From Ceratopteris richardii (taxonomy: Eukaryota; Streptophyta; Polypodiopsida; Polypodiales; Pteridaceae), in assembly GCA_020310875.1 (NCBI GenBank), contig CM035415.1, positions 195,716,932 through 195,780,931 of the forward strand: DNA of 64,000 bases, given 5' to 3'. Shown piece after piece: positions 11,580 to 23,869 of the stretch. A model generated the notes under the pieces. It was given only the letters and a program-made list of their open reading frames with translations. It had not been told where the DNA came from and searched no databases. The position numbers and the translations under genes were made by a program. Position 1 is the first letter of the stretch. Each line of letters opens with the position of its first letter.

Positions 11580-14500
11580 ATGCAAACCGACGAAGGAACA
11601 TCAGGAGCAGGCCCCAGTGTAGCGGCAGTGCCCCTCAACGTGCTACGAGCAGAATCCCACCCGACTGCTCCACCGCCGGAATTCCAAGGGTTTCCAGGGC
11701 CCATGCCTATCGATAACCCACCTATGGGCTACATCGAAAAGATACACCGGAACTCTCATTGGTTCCAGGGACTTGCAGGACCCCTTGCGGACGCGGACTT
11801 TATATTTGAATCCAATTTGACATTTGATGACCGCACGTGGGGAAAATACCAGTTTTTCTCCAGAGAGTTCGAAGCCCTACAGAGCACCCAGGATCTAACT
11901 CACGTTTGGGCCAGAGCAGGCTTCACGGAGTATTTCAGTGATCCTCTGCCCAAACCGGATTTTTACAGGTGCTATTACTTAATCACTACTTTGCTGGCCT
12001 CCGAGAATAAGGATATCCCCGGAACCTTCATATTGCCTTCTTTAGTGGATGATCCACCCTACAAAAGGTTTTACCTCTCCAAGGATTTAATCAGAGCGGC
12101 CATCAAAATTCATGGCACCCACACACCCACAGATCGAGAGAGATTAATTCCAGACCCGATGAAACGTGGGGATGTCACTAAGTGGGAGGAAATCTCAGCC
12201 ATAACACCTGAGCTGTCAAAGCCACTAAGGATATGCATGCAACACTTTGCATTCCCCGCTCAGGATAGATTCACCATGCCACACAAAAGAATATGGTTTG
12301 GTTTGTATTTGGCATGTACCGGACCTCAAACTGTTGATCTGGCAAGCTGGATCATAGATCAGATGTATCTGGCACAACACAGATGGGAACGTAAAAAAGT
12401 GCTTAATGGATGTTGTGCACTCACTAGAATTGTGTATATGTGTTTGGCTTATGACTTGCCAATCGAGCGTACATTAACAAGAGAAGAACTGAAGGCATTC
12501 AAAGGAACGACGAAGAAAGCCAGGAAGCCCAGTAGAACACGGGCAGGTAAGCGCATGAGAGGCACCATTCCTTGCCTTCAAGTGCCAGAGTCGCCATCAC
12601 CACAACCCTCTCCAGAGCGATCACAGACAGAAGCCGCTCCCACTGTACAACCTATTTGCATAAGGTTGTCCAGACCAGTGGTCACGGAAGGCACCACTAG
12701 CACCGCTGCACCTCAGGCAGTTGCCACCACAGAACCCACCACCACAACAGCAGAAGCTCCCACCACTATTGGTGCGGAAGCCTTTTCATTCCCACTACCA
12801 CACATGGAGGCAGAACCCATAAACACAACATTTGATTTTGAGATGCCGGATGCATTCTCAAATGAATTCCAATTTTCAGAGGCACAAATGTTCTCCCAGG
12901 AATATGAACGCCCCAGCTACCCTACTACATCGCGAGATCTGCCACAGGGACAAGCTGTATCGAGCTCTGAAGAAGAAAGAACCGAAACAGACGATGATGA
13001 AGGCGACAATGAAGCCAGTCAGGGATCACAGGACGGACAGACGGATGGCCAAGGCCAACAGACCGACGCACACGGCGACACCAGCACATACGAAGATGAG
13101 ACTTTCGAAGCCGCAGCGTACACACTGGCAATCAAAAAATTATATCGCACTATGGAAAAAGTCTGGGCACGGAAGAAGTTAACTGAAGAGGAGAGACAGG
13201 CATTAATTGAACAAGAACTCATCTCCGGAGGATTCGAAGACGCATACATCAAAGGGTTCAGAGAATTAGTCAAATCCGTAGGCTCCAATGAAGCACTCAG
13301 GTACTTACAAAGAAAGCAACTACCACAGTTTGACCCCCGCCGAGTGCGACTACTTTCAAAGCCCGGAGAGTATATACGCGTACCAACAGGAGCTCAGTCT
13401 TCAGCACAAGCCAGGGAGGCACGCCTCGTCCCCGAAAGTTCATTGACCGCAGAACCCATCCTTGTAGATTCCCCACCACGTACTACCGTTGTACATACCA
13501 CCACCATCCTCGAAATAACATCCACACCTTCTACTCCTCTGTCGCCTCATCTTTCACTAACCCATCCTGTATCCCCCGCACACCAACCTGCTCCCCCCAC
13601 ATCCACACCAGTACAAGGCAACATAGCCACGCCCTTTGCCCTGCCCATTCATACCACCATGCCCACACCCAACCCTCCGCATCTACAGGTTAACCCCTTC
13701 ACCCCTTCTTCCTTCCCAGCGTTTCCCCCACCTCTAAGACCCCCTTTCCCCTTTCTAACCCCGCTAACCTTCTCACTAGTTTCACCTCCCCAACCCACCA
13801 TAACCCCCATATCCCCATTCCACCAAGCTGCTCCAGCCATCCCCCCTGTAAACTACTCTACATTTGTAAATCCCGTATTCACACCTACACAACCACCCAC
13901 AATCACACCACTTTTCACAGTCACAACACTAAACACGTCCAATGACATGGACATCTCACCACCCACGGCACCACCACTCACTTCACTCCCGGCACAAACA
14001 TTTTTAGACACATCACAATTTTCCACGATCACCACTGCATCCACCTTCCCGACCCCATTTCCCATTCCCGCTGCATCCACTTCCACTGCATCCTCATTTA
14101 GCACTTCATTATTACTATCGCCCACCATAGACACCGCATTTCAACAGATGTTCACGTGCATGACACAAGTCCGCGATGAGTTTGCATCACTCGGCACCAA
14201 CTATCAACAGCTGCAGAGAACGACGAATGAACTACAAACGCAGCTCAATTCATTGTCAATTGAGAATGCCTCACTGAACAGCCGATACCAAGATTTACGA
14301 GAGGCCTATCACAAATTAGAACTCGAAAGTGAGGAGAAAACAAAAGAAGCCACTGCGGATTTGGACAACCTACTTCGAGCCCAGACCGTCCGCAATGCAA
14401 CGCTCACTAGAAATATGGGCTTACTAAGAAGACACTTAGCCGCAGCAAAAGAGGAGAACCAGAGACTTCAAGAGCAGAATAGAGAGAACCTGGAGGCGGC

Positions 14501-16067
14501 ATTGGACCATCCAGAACAACCCTTAAGTCCTAGCAAATTCAAAGCAATCCCATCCGAATCGATGAGGATGTTGCTAGATGATCATGTGCGATTGCTCGAG
14601 GACTATGATCGTATGAACGAAGAGCATCAAAAGTTAAAGGAAGATCATAAGCTACTACAACTCAGAGAACCGGCAACACAACAAGTACAAGTAGCAGCAG
14701 AATTACCAGCACCTGTGGACCCTGCCCCTGAAATTTTAGAGGAACTCAATGCACTCCGGGCCCATGTAACAAATCTTGAATCTAGAATTGCAGCCTATGA
14801 AGCACCACCAAGGCCAGACTCCCCACCTGAGCTACCAGCTGAGGAAGAAACCGTCACTATCCCGGTGGAGGAGACATTTGAAGAGGCATACGAGCCGATA
14901 CCCATCCCAGGCGGACGTGTCACGGCCGAAGGCTAGATGATTTATGAATTACCTACCCCCGCGTGGATGAAGACAGTTGAAGAACTCGGAACAACACATT
15001 CGGCCAGAGTAGAGGCACAGCTACATGCCATGGCCATGATTGAAGAGAGAATTTTACAGTCACCATTCTTTGCTCATTTGGCCCCGCGACGATACATATC
15101 TGGGCATGAGCTCCAATATAAACCGTACTTCATGTTAATGGCCGAATACCAGTTAGCCATAGAGAAAGAAACAGGTATGAAACCAACGCATGCCACTCAA
15201 TTCGAGCCGCAGGACTTGCCACCAAGGGCGCAGAGAGGTGAAATCCACCAACCAGACTGGCGCAAAGATTTATTGCAGAACTATCCAGAGATGATGAGCA
15301 CGTGGGTGAAAGCGCCGCTGCACTTAAAATTTAACCCGTGCTGGGGACCAGTACCACGACGCCGCTCTTGGACTGCATTCGCTATTAAGGTACAAAACAA
15401 TAAGCAGTGCCAAGACTGGTTGAATTATCCCTATTTCAAGCCACCAATCGAGTTACCAACAGTAGGCTACATGATGGCGACGATCCGCCACTGGCTCCCT
15501 AGGTTAAAGCATATGGATGACATTGCCGCGCACATGACTGTCAAAATCTTTGACATGATGCAAATGATCTTTAAAGTCTTCCGACGTGTCAAGGCCCCCC
15601 ATGTAAACACCCCGGGCTTTGAGCATGGCAATTTTGATTTAGTCTATGATATGAGCACAACGCCATCGCTACGGGTGTGTTATGCCTGGCACTGCAGGAT
15701 CAAATACCTACCGGCATGCTACAAGCAGACATTCGAAGAAATGTTCACCACCGGCTTTTGGGAGTACCATTCAGAGGTATTTATAAGCAGGCCCACACAC
15801 TTATTGCAATTATTCGCCTGTGAACGAATGGTGTACTCCACACATTATCAGCTCCCACCACCAGACGAGCCGCAACCTATTGACTGGGAGAAACTCGAGG
15901 CTGATCTGGCCCGAGGCATTCATATCTCAGAGCACACCCTCGCTCAAGACCTCCTACAGAACTATATTCGGCAGACCTCACAACAAGGTTCTGTCAGGGA
16001 CGACAGAAGCGAGAGGGAGGGGGGTGTTGGAAGCAGCCAGAGGCACAGACGCCACGGAAGCATGTAA
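11580..16067 (+). pseudogene. E2 ORF2 (large second ORF), one in-frame TAG
   Basis: A frame of 1495 codons runs from ATG 11580 to TAA 16065-16067, interrupted only by TAG at 14934-14936. Homology to E5 ORF2 continues in the same frame beyond it, where E5 has a Gln codon. Layout: conserved N-terminal domain (residues about 40-300; HWFQGLAGPL, FYRCYYLITTLL, MPHKRIWFGLYL, GCCALTRIVY), an acidic Ser/Gln/Asp-rich stretch (about 460-500), a long Pro/Thr-rich linker (about 610-840), a coiled-coil segment (about 860-1040), and a conserved C-terminal domain after the stop (about 1190-1460; YPEMMSTW, RRRSW, YLPACYKQTFEEMF). I see no signal peptide or membrane span. The position is that of the env-like ORF of Athila elements, but function is unknown. 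The last 14 codons and stop lie in the 3' LTR. Confidence 0.8.
16011..16024 (+). other. E2 polypurine tract
   Basis: GAGAGGGAGGGGGG lies directly before the LTR start TGTTGG. It is the plus-strand primer for reverse transcription and here is also translated as part of ORF2. Confidence 0.9.
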
Positions 16068-16215
16068 GGACAGAGCAGGGAGCCAGTCGGATCAATGTTC
16101 CAAATAAATATATTTCTTGTTATTTCTTCAAACATTCAATAGTGATTGTGATCACTAATTGTAACATATGTATCATAGAAAAACCCCATTTTGTAATCCA
16201 TAGCTCCATTTTGTG

Positions 16216-16239
16216 CAAGCCGAGGAGTCCTCGAGCTTG
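16216..16239 (+). promoter_or_regulatory. U3 inverted repeat, E2 LTR
   Basis: Arms CAAGCCGAGGA and TCCTCG-A-GCTTG pair over about 11 positions with one unpaired A and a one-base centre. The site is about 140 bp upstream of the TATA box and is present in every LTR of this group. Confidence 0.6.
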
Positions 16240-16374
16240 AGGAGCTTAGGTAGAGTGCTCGTACCAATTTTCATTATTTTTAGACATCGTTTACCCTTCC
16301 AAATAGCCTCTAGGACATATTTTTTAACTAGGCCGGTCACTAGATGTGAAACCGGTCAAAACTAGTCTAGAAAC

Positions 16375-16382
16375 TATAAAAA
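16375..16382 (+). promoter_or_regulatory. TATA box in E2 LTR
   Basis: TATAAAAA in a context shared by all LTRs of this group. Confidence 0.7.
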
Positions 16383-16674
16383 GAGCTAGAGAGCTCATTT
16401 TTGAGGTTGGTTCATTTTGGTTAGTGTGAGCATAGAGCTAGTTTGAGCTTGTAAGAGCATTCTTGAGTAATAGAGCTAATTTCCCACCTTCCATTGTGTC
16501 TTGCTTGTCTCTTCATTGTGTGTGTGTATGTGTGTGTGCATCTTTGTGCTTCTCACCTTCACTCTCACATCATCTCACGTTCACGATCTTCATATCACTC
16601 CTACCTCTCCCACGGATTGACATTAAGGAGGTGAAGCTTCTTAACGTGGTACTTACCATTGTGCTAGAGCAACA

Positions 16675-19521
16675 TGCTGGGAGTTGTTGTGTCATTGGGA
16701 CCCATTTACGAGTGAGTCTGTGCGTGCTTCTAGGTGGCAGTGTGTTCAAGTGTATCAGACAAGAGTGGGTGGCGGCTTCTTGAGCGCGTGAACCCTGTCG
16801 TGTATGATGTGAATTGTCTGGGGTTAGTTGAGCCCGCAAGCAAGCCTTAGGCACCCAAATTTGTCTTGATTGTGGGTCGGCCTTCATCGACTTCTTGGGT
16901 ACCCAAATGGATTTCACTTTCTCAACAGAGGTTTTAGGAGTCCTCGTATTAGCATCAAGTCGTCGATTACTAATAGGAAGTTGAGACCGTTGTTGCGACT
17001 TAGTTACGGCCGGCAGCTCGTCTTTCCACACCCACATTTGTTTCATGGGTTGAGTTGTTCTGCTTCACGCGTTCTTTTGGTCTCTCGCCTGGAGAATCTT
17101 GAGTGATTGATCTGCCCTTAGTTGCTGCCTCCTTCTGGCCTTTGGAAAAGAAGGGAGTTCCATTGTGGTTCTGGCTCCTTCTTTGAGATCTTCGTTCTTT
17201 AGTATCACATAGCCTTGGACAAGAACAACATGGTCAACTTCATGTGTACCCCTGGAGGGACCAGGAGTCTGTGCCTTTTCTAGTTCCTTAAGTGCTCCAC
17301 TATTTAACTCAATTGTAATTCTAGTTTGATTCACCCATACCTGAAGAAGTCCACTTCTTAGGTTTAAGTTGACGGCTTGGTCATAGATCCAGTCTTGACC
17401 CAAGACAAGGGGCTCAGTGAGGTCCTCATCTTGACACACTAGTACTTTAACTGTCATTGCCTCATCATGAATATAGAGGGGAAGTTCCACCTCGCCCATG
17501 CAAGGGGTTTCCACGCCTCCCAATCCTATGAGATATGCTTCCACAGGGTTGATAGTTAATTGCAACTCTTGACAGTAAGACAATTTAACAGCACTAGTGG
17601 CTGCACCTGAGTCAATCAATGCTCTTACAGTCCTTGCACTCTTTCCTTGTCCTATATCTAAGGTTATGAAAGGACGTCAATCAATTATCCTATGTGAGCT
17701 AATACCTGAAACTTCACACATAGCCACGTCATATCCTTGATCTGCATATGCATCTTGCCTAGGGTGCTCTCTACCTTGTCTTCTTAATTTCATTCTCCGT
17801 ATGCGCTCTAAGGCTTCTGCTTGAGCTTCTTCTCAAATTCGTTTTTGTTCCTCTTTGCGTTTCTTAGCAGTATTGAGTCGACTTAGCATTTCCTCTGTGA
17901 GAGGTTCCTGATACAACTTGACTCTGCATCCGCTGATATAACTTGGGAGAACATCGCCTTCTAATGTGGCTAGTTGCACTGCTCCACTTGTTGAGATTCT
18001 GTTAATGATCATGGGTCCGTAGCCTCTCTTCTCCAGTTTCCTCGCATGTTGCTTCAATGTGTAGACTAACACTAAGTCGCCTGCCTTTAAACCTTTATCT
18101 TTCACATGGGCATCAAAGTATGCCTTCTGTCTCTTCTTAGCTGCATATATCCCTGCAGCTGCTCTCAGTCTTGTTTCTCCTAATCGTTCAAGGTCAAAAA
18201 GTCTAGAGGAGAGTTCATGACCCATCCATTCATGCTCTTGTGCCACTTTCAATGTAGGTATCAAAAAGTCTAAAGGTAGCATAGCATTTTGACCAAACAC
18301 CATTTGAAAGGGAGTGGCTTGGAGTACCGTCTTGTAGGCAACTCGGTATGCCCAAACAGCATGGTGTAGCTGTTTGTCCCAATCAGAGTGTTTATTGTTC
18401 ACTAATTTCGTCAATACATTGTATAAGATCTTGTTGGTGCTCTCAGCCTGGCCATTTGCTTGAGGGTGATAGGGGGCAGACTTCTTATGTATTACCAAAA
18501 ATTCTTGGAGTAGATTTTCAATAACTTCATTCAAGAAGTGAGTGCCTCTATCACTAACTAGCTCTATAGGTAGCCCGTATCTAGTGAATACATTTTCAAA
18601 CAAGAATTTAGCAGTTGTTTGAGCATCGTTCTTCGTTGTGGCTTTTACCTCTACCCACTTTGTTAGATAGTCTGTCGCAACAATGATATATTCTGCATGG
18701 GAACCCTTAGCTGGGGGATTAATAGGACCTACAAAGTCTATTCCCCACTTAGAGAATGCACGTCCACCCATCATAGGCTTCAGTGGCATCTAATCTTTAC
18801 GTATAGGATACTGAGTTCTCTGACAGACATCACATCGTTTCACATAGGTGTGTGCATCCATGTGAAGGGTCAGCCACCAGAAGCCCGCAAATAGTATTGC
18901 CTTGATCACCCGATCTGGTCCAAAGTGTCCTCCTGCTACACCTTGGTGAGCAGTGTCCAAGATCTTAAGATATTCACTCTCATGGACACACAGTCTCAGG
19001 TAGCCATCTTTACCACGTTTGTATAGATTATCACCAATAAGTGAGTAATCCTGGGCTTCTTGTTCTAAACTCCTTTTCCTAGCCAGAGTCATGTCTGGAG
19101 GGAATGTTTTCGTCCTTAGGAAGGATACTAGTGGTTCACTCCAATCCGGCACTATGGACACTTGATAAAGAGTGGCATGTTCCACAGGTGGTTTAGTGCA
19201 GCAGATTGGGCATTCCTTGCACAACTTTTGGACATCAGCTTCCATAGTTGGCCAATGCACTCCGAGTCTCCTTAGTGTTTGTAGGGTTCGTTGCTTTGAA
19301 TAGTGTTGCTCTAATGCACCTAAATGTGCTAATTGCAACCATTTAGCATACTCATCCTCTTCCACACAACAGGCCAAGATCCCTTGATCTGTGTGCTTGT
19401 ACATACTTCCAACCATGATGTGATATTTTTGGGCTTTTACTACCTCTCTATCCTGCGTGTTTATTACTGGATGGTTAGGTCCGTATGTCAATACTGGCAC
19501 TAATGGCTTAGCCCACTGCGG
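16675..19521 (-). pseudogene. gag-pol: E4 gag-pol piece 4: integrase, retropepsin 2, tail
   Basis: Minus strand from 19521 down to the E2 junction. It begins at QWAKPLVPV, just after the RNase H, and carries the extra HHCC module (AHLGALEQH...CKECPIC), the canonical HHCC module, the DDE core (GIDFVGP, SDRG, QANGQAES), the second retropepsin (DSGAATSAV, LGQDW) and tail repeats (QMWVWK, SIWVPK, QIWVPK, RKWVPM). In-frame stops relative to E5: TAG at 18790 where E5 has Glu, TGA near 17834 where it has Arg, TGA near 17675 where it has Arg, and TGA at 17065. The frame is otherwise kept, so decay is by point mutation. Truncated at 16675 by E2. Confidence 0.88.
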
Positions 19522-22448
19522 TGTCGGAGCGAAAGCAACGGTCGGTGGATCAAGGCGACCGCCCAAAATAACGGCGCACGCAGGGTGCTTGATGCACACT
19601 CAGGTAGGATAGAAAGATTCAATCAAGATGGGGACCTCTATCTATTATTATACTTCAATGATCAATGTAAGGTTTCCCTTTGAAATCGTGTAAGTTCTAT
19701 ATACTTTTGTACTTACGCATAATATCAATACTATTTATCGTTTAAGTTTGAATCCTCATTGTACAATATGTGAGAGAACATTAATTTCATGAAAATAACA
19801 ATTTTCGAAATTCTCCATAACATATAAACGACCATATGCATTGAGACCTTCTATGACATAAATAAACAGCAATGGATTTTGATAGCGATAGACCTCCTAT
19901 GGCACATATAATCAACAAAGCATTTCACTGTACATCCTGCTTTAACTCTTGTTTGCTTAGTTTGTTCTTGCATGTATTCATAACATCTTAATTGATATAC
20001 GTATGTTCCTGCATATCTGAATAATTAATATCTTGAATACATCAAACAGTTCATACAATGAGTCAATGTAAAAAATCTACTGTATCAATATTCAAGGTTG
20101 TTCCATGTGAACCCTTTAACAAATAATCATACATCAAAATCTATGTGATATCCTGAAAAATAGCAATACGTCATTCAAGAGGAACAATTTATAAATATGC
20201 TTAGCAACAAAAATCATATGTACCAAATATTCAAGCAACCTTTATCCCATACATATTAGTGTATCCATATATGTGTTGAAATCAACCTGCAAATATACTG
20301 GACACCAAGATTCACATCAAAGTTAAGTATTGTCACATCAATTTATCACAATCTTTACGCAACCATACATATTCTAAGTTCAATCATCATGGTATCACAT
20401 CAAAGTCTCCCACATGTATATTAAACATTCCTTCATATGTGCGCATCATACGAACAACTTATGATCACGCATGTAAATAAATCATGACAGAGAACACATG
20501 CATGCATAAGAACATTTGTTACCCGGTTGTTTAATCTTTTCTCAGAGTTGAAGATATGTATATGCTCCTTCACCTGCAACTTTTCCTTCAGAGGCTTCGC
20601 CTCTTGTCACCACGTCAATTAAACACTTCTTCCTCTGCTCTTACGTGCATTAGAGAGAGTATATAACTCAGGTATAATATTACGATAAATACATGAACTC
20701 TTAGCAGATATAGAGATGGAGCGCATCACTCAGGGTGATCAACATAGTCCCTTGAATTAAGCTATCAGATATAATTCAGATAGAAGTATTATGGAAGCCC
20801 TAGCGGTATTCAAACCACTTGCTTCCGTTGTCATACCTTTATGTAATTATGAAATCACTGCCTACGCACTTATGCAGTAAGTTTCCTGCGTTTTATTTTT
20901 GTAAATAAGTTCTTTGTGACAGTGTCATATGTAAGAGTATCAAAAATTTATTAAGATATGAAAGCATAAAACGTTTTATCATAGTTTAACTGATGAAAGA
21001 ATCTTTACACTCGTCTGTTTCAGACCAAAACAAAAGTGCGCAAACGTTTATTAATTTAATTCAAATGCCCAAAAGTATTACTTTAATTTTCTTAGGGTGG
21101 TTTACACAGAAAATCGATTTACTAGTAGGATTAAAAACAGAATGTAACCAAACACTTGGACATACAACTCCATGCATGACAATTAAATCATCGAGGAAAA
21201 TTTGTATTTGAATCTTGAATAGTTTTCAAGTAATATCAAAAATAATTATCGCGTCATCCATACAAACTTAAATCAATAGAAAAGGGATTAATGCACGATT
21301 GGATACAACGCGCAATGAACGTATTAAATCCAGTCTCACTATTATTATTATTTTCTTAAGCATAAGTATAAGGGTGAAGGAAATAAGCATTTACTACTTA
21401 TGTATGTAAGTAAGACAGATTCCTATCCAGCGCGCCAGATTGTATGTTATCATGAGTTTGTCGCGAAGATGAAAAATGCATAGAGACGCTGATATAGATG
21501 TGAGAGTAACAAAAAGGAAGTACAAAACTAAATTTAATCTAACATTGGTACTGTTCAGAGGTAAGTCATACTCTGAGTGTTGAATCTCTGGAAAAAAAAG
21601 TAGCAATGCCAAAAATGCGCAGATAATACTTGCATCCTTTATCAAGATCAAATAGTTGAACGTAGAAATGCCGCTGGATCCTCCTTGTCTTCCGCTAACC
21701 GCAGGTAATCATGAGAACTCCTCTTCTTTCTCACCTTCTACCTTCTTTATCTGCAATCAACAGAGAGTCGCTGGCATCCTTATGAGAATCCAGCGTAGAT
21801 AGAACAGTGCGAAAATAAATGGATGTTAGAAGCTTTAGTATGCGCATCATCAGACGTCTCTCTCCAATTCTCCCGTAAAACTTTCGTCAGCGTCCGATGA
21901 TTGCTGCACCAACGTGCGTCAGATCCCCCAGACAACTGACTTCTGCATGTCTTTCGAACTTCCTTTCCCGTGTATTAGCCGTCTTCTCCCCTTTTTGCAT
22001 GCCGACCCATGCAAATGTTTAGTTTTCCTTTTGTCCCCTGAAATTAGCGCCATCATGCACCTTTTGTCTTTCTCAAGTTGTTATTGTTCGTTGTCTTAGC
22101 TGTGGCATGCACAACCGTAGTTTCCCAAACAATTCTGCGAGACGACTTCTAGTAAAATGCTATACCGTCCCTTCATTTGTGTATGAATAAATATGGGTGT
22201 GCAGTATTGCATCGCCTTCGAAAGCTCTAACATTCGACCAAATTTTGAAAGTATTTCATCAATATTGATAAAATGATCAATGACATCTAAGAACCTTGAT
22301 TTGATCCATTAACATTCTATGAAGAGCATTAAAAATCCACTGCCGATCCCGCACAATGCCTTCAAATATTCTATTCATTATTTCGACCATTCATATGTCA
22401 CAATAAAGGATTGGGATATCCAGTTAGGGAGAGAGGATCTCTCCGACA
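19522..22448. mobile_element. 2.9 kb insertion with 8-bp inverted ends, solo-LTR-like
   Basis: The segment splits E4 exactly between the codons for ...EVVP and QWAKP. It begins TGTCGGAG and ends CTCCGACA, and is flanked by GCGG on both sides (19518-19521 and 22449-22452; E5 has one such site). It has no recognisable coding domain; the few short ORFs (for example 20993-21211 and 21394-21651 on the minus strand) resemble nothing I know. AT-rich, with a TATA-like agtatataac near 20659 and aataaa near 22400 on the plus strand. TG...CA ends suggest a solo LTR; a non-autonomous DNA transposon with short terminal inverted repeats is the alternative. Nothing else is seen in it. Confidence 0.65.
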
Positions 22449-22911
22449 GCGGTACCACTTCCAAGTTAAACAAGTAAGCATCAGGAAGGTCATCTGATAC
22501 TCCTTGTGGGGCTTCTCCAGATGTGAGCCTAGAAAGGTGATCTGCTCTCAAATGAGTCCTCCCTTTCCTTACCACAACCTCGAAATCATATTCCATTAGT
22601 AAGAGAAACCATCTTACTAATCTTCCTGTATTGCATGGCTTGTTCACGAGATATAACAATGCTTGGTGATCAGTAAAAAATTTAAACTTATTTGCAAGCA
22701 AATAGTGTCTAAATTTCTTGACTGCATATACCATGCCTAAGCCTTCTCTCTCTGTAGTGGTATAATTTCGTTCAGCTGCATTCAATTGTCTACTGGCATA
22801 GGCAATTGGAAGATCCATACTACCTTCACCAGTAGGTTGAGCAAGCACACACCCAATAGCATAATTAGATGCATCCACGTGAACATGGAATGGCTTATTC
22901 CAATTTGGTGT
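22449..22911 (-). pseudogene. gag-pol: E4 gag-pol piece 3: RNase H
   Basis: Minus strand, in frame with no stops. It encodes HVDASNYAIGCVLAQ, the REGLGMVYAVKKFRHYLL helix, FTDHQAL and RADHLSR, the usual RT-linked RNase H of Ty3/gypsy elements with its acidic residues, ending ...AYLFNLEVVP. It is bounded on the right by E3 (GGTGT duplication at 22907-22911) and on the left by the 2.9 kb insert. The short ORF running beyond 22449 reads into the insert and is not meaningful there. Confidence 0.9.
22907..22911 (+). repeat. E3 target site duplication, left
   Basis: GGTGT, identical to 36710-36714. E5 carries a single GGTGT at the homologous place (about 49616), the empty-site state. Confidence 0.95.
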
Positions 22912-23103
22912 TGTTGAAGCTCAAGGTCAAGGACAAAGCATGGAAGCACATCAAAGAAGTGGACATAGAAGAAGAGAGAGCGAGTAGGGAGCTCCAAGAA
23001 GTGTATGTCAAATTTTCAGAAGAATCCCCTACAAAAATAGTGATTTTCATCACTAGAAACCATTGTAAATACCATTATCTATTTTTAGTAACTCCATTTT
23101 GTT

Positions 23104-23127
23104 CAAGCCGAGGAGTCCTCGAGCTTG
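23104..23127 (+). promoter_or_regulatory. U3 inverted repeat, E3 5' LTR
   Basis: Same structure as in E2, with inner arms CGAGGA / TCCTCG. The copy in the 3' LTR is at 36292-36315. In E4 and E5 both arms change together to CAAGGA / TCCTTG. Confidence 0.6.
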
Positions 23128-23262
23128 AGGAGTATTAGAAGTACCATCGTACCAATTTTCATAATTTTTAGACTTCGTTTGAGCCCTCAAATAAGCCCTG
23201 GAACCTAATTTTTAACTAGGCCGGACACTAGGTCTGGACAGGGCCAAAACTAGTCAAAAAAC

Positions 23263-23270
23263 TATAAAAA
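23263..23270 (+). promoter_or_regulatory. TATA box in E3 5' LTR
   Basis: TATAAAAA, about 350 bp into the LTR, followed by gagctagagagctc as in all relatives. The transcript should start about 30 bp downstream. Confidence 0.7.
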
Positions 23271-23529
23271 GAGCTAGAGAGCTCATTTTTGAGGTTAGCT
23301 TGTTGGAGAATAGAACTTTTGTAAGAGAACTCTTTTGCAATCTAAGCTTTCCATTGTTCCTCTCTTTGATCTTACTTTGTGCGCGTGTGTGTGTATGTGT
23401 GTGCATGTTTGTGTGCTTTCACTCACACACTTGTGCCTTCACTTGCTCGTGGTCTTCATACCGGTCCTCACGTCTCCGCGGATTGACAAGTAAAGGAGGT
23501 GGTGCTTACGCTTGAGCTACACCAAATTT

Positions 23530-23547
23530 TGGCGCCGTTGCCGGGGA
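23530..23547 (+). promoter_or_regulatory. E3 primer-binding site (tRNA-Asp)
   Basis: TGGCGCCGTTGCCGGGGA, an 18-base match to the plant tRNA-Asp 3' end, 8 bp after the LTR. Confidence 0.95.
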
Positions 23548-23869
23548 GAGAGCTTCGAGGACGAGCGTTGTGATGGTAAGATCGTAGATTTGCGACGTTG
23601 GAAGGTAAAAAAACTGTCATTTCAGTTCATTTTCTGTTTTTTCCTCTTCATCTTCATCATCATCATCATCTCCACCTTCTTCCATCTTCTTCTTCATAGA
23701 AAATTCTTGTTTTTTAGTGCATTTTCACCATCTTCATACCATTTTTCATGCATTATTGTGTGGGAAGGAGTTAGGAGGTGCAAGGGAGAGCAAGCGCTGT
23801 ATTTTTTTCATGATTTTCTGCTCATACGGAGCTCGCCATAGCCGGCGCTCAGAAATTTGAATTTCCCGC

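Larger units (their letters stand above)
4294..16674 (+). mobile_element. E2: Ty3/gypsy LTR retrotransposon, 5' truncated by E1
   Basis: E2 has, in order, gag-pol from just before the retropepsin-proximal gag region, a 230-bp spacer, ORF2, a polypurine tract and a 3' LTR. The 5' LTR, leader and most of gag lie beyond the E1 insertion, outside the window. Its right end (LTR ...AACA at 16674) abuts the minus-strand gag-pol tail of E4, so E2 is nested in E4; the candidate right target duplication is TGCTG at 16675-16679. Gene order and sequence match E5. One nonsense codon in each ORF makes this copy defective. Confidence 0.9.
16025..16674 (+). repeat. E2 3' LTR (650 bp)
   Basis: The LTR runs from TGTTGG to AACA, directly after the polypurine tract. 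It aligns with the LTRs of E3, E4 and E5: the U3 inverted repeat at 16216-16239, the TATA box at 16375-16382, the phrase gagctagagagctcattttt after it, a TG-rich microsatellite near 16520, and a terminal segment beginning cggattgaca. Its partner 5' LTR is outside the window. Confidence 0.9.
22912..23521 (+). repeat. E3 5' LTR (610 bp)
   Basis: TGTTGAAG...GAGCTACA. It contains the U3 inverted repeat (23104-23127), the TATA box (23263-23270), a TG microsatellite near 23385-23425 and a terminal segment shared with E2. Short ORFs inside it are chance. Confidence 0.95.

Noticed and set aside
16463..16783. ORF spanning the E2 LTR and E4 junction (+)
   Set aside because: Crosses an element boundary and a TG microsatellite; chance frame.
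22912..23138. Short ORFs in U3 of E3 with similarity to frames in the E4 LTR
   Set aside because: LTR sequences are homologous as DNA; the frames are not continuous with ORF2 and lack a conserved start.
23530..23547. tRNA-Asp gene at the primer sites
   Set aside because: Only the 18 bases complementary to the tRNA 3' end are present; there is no cloverleaf around them.
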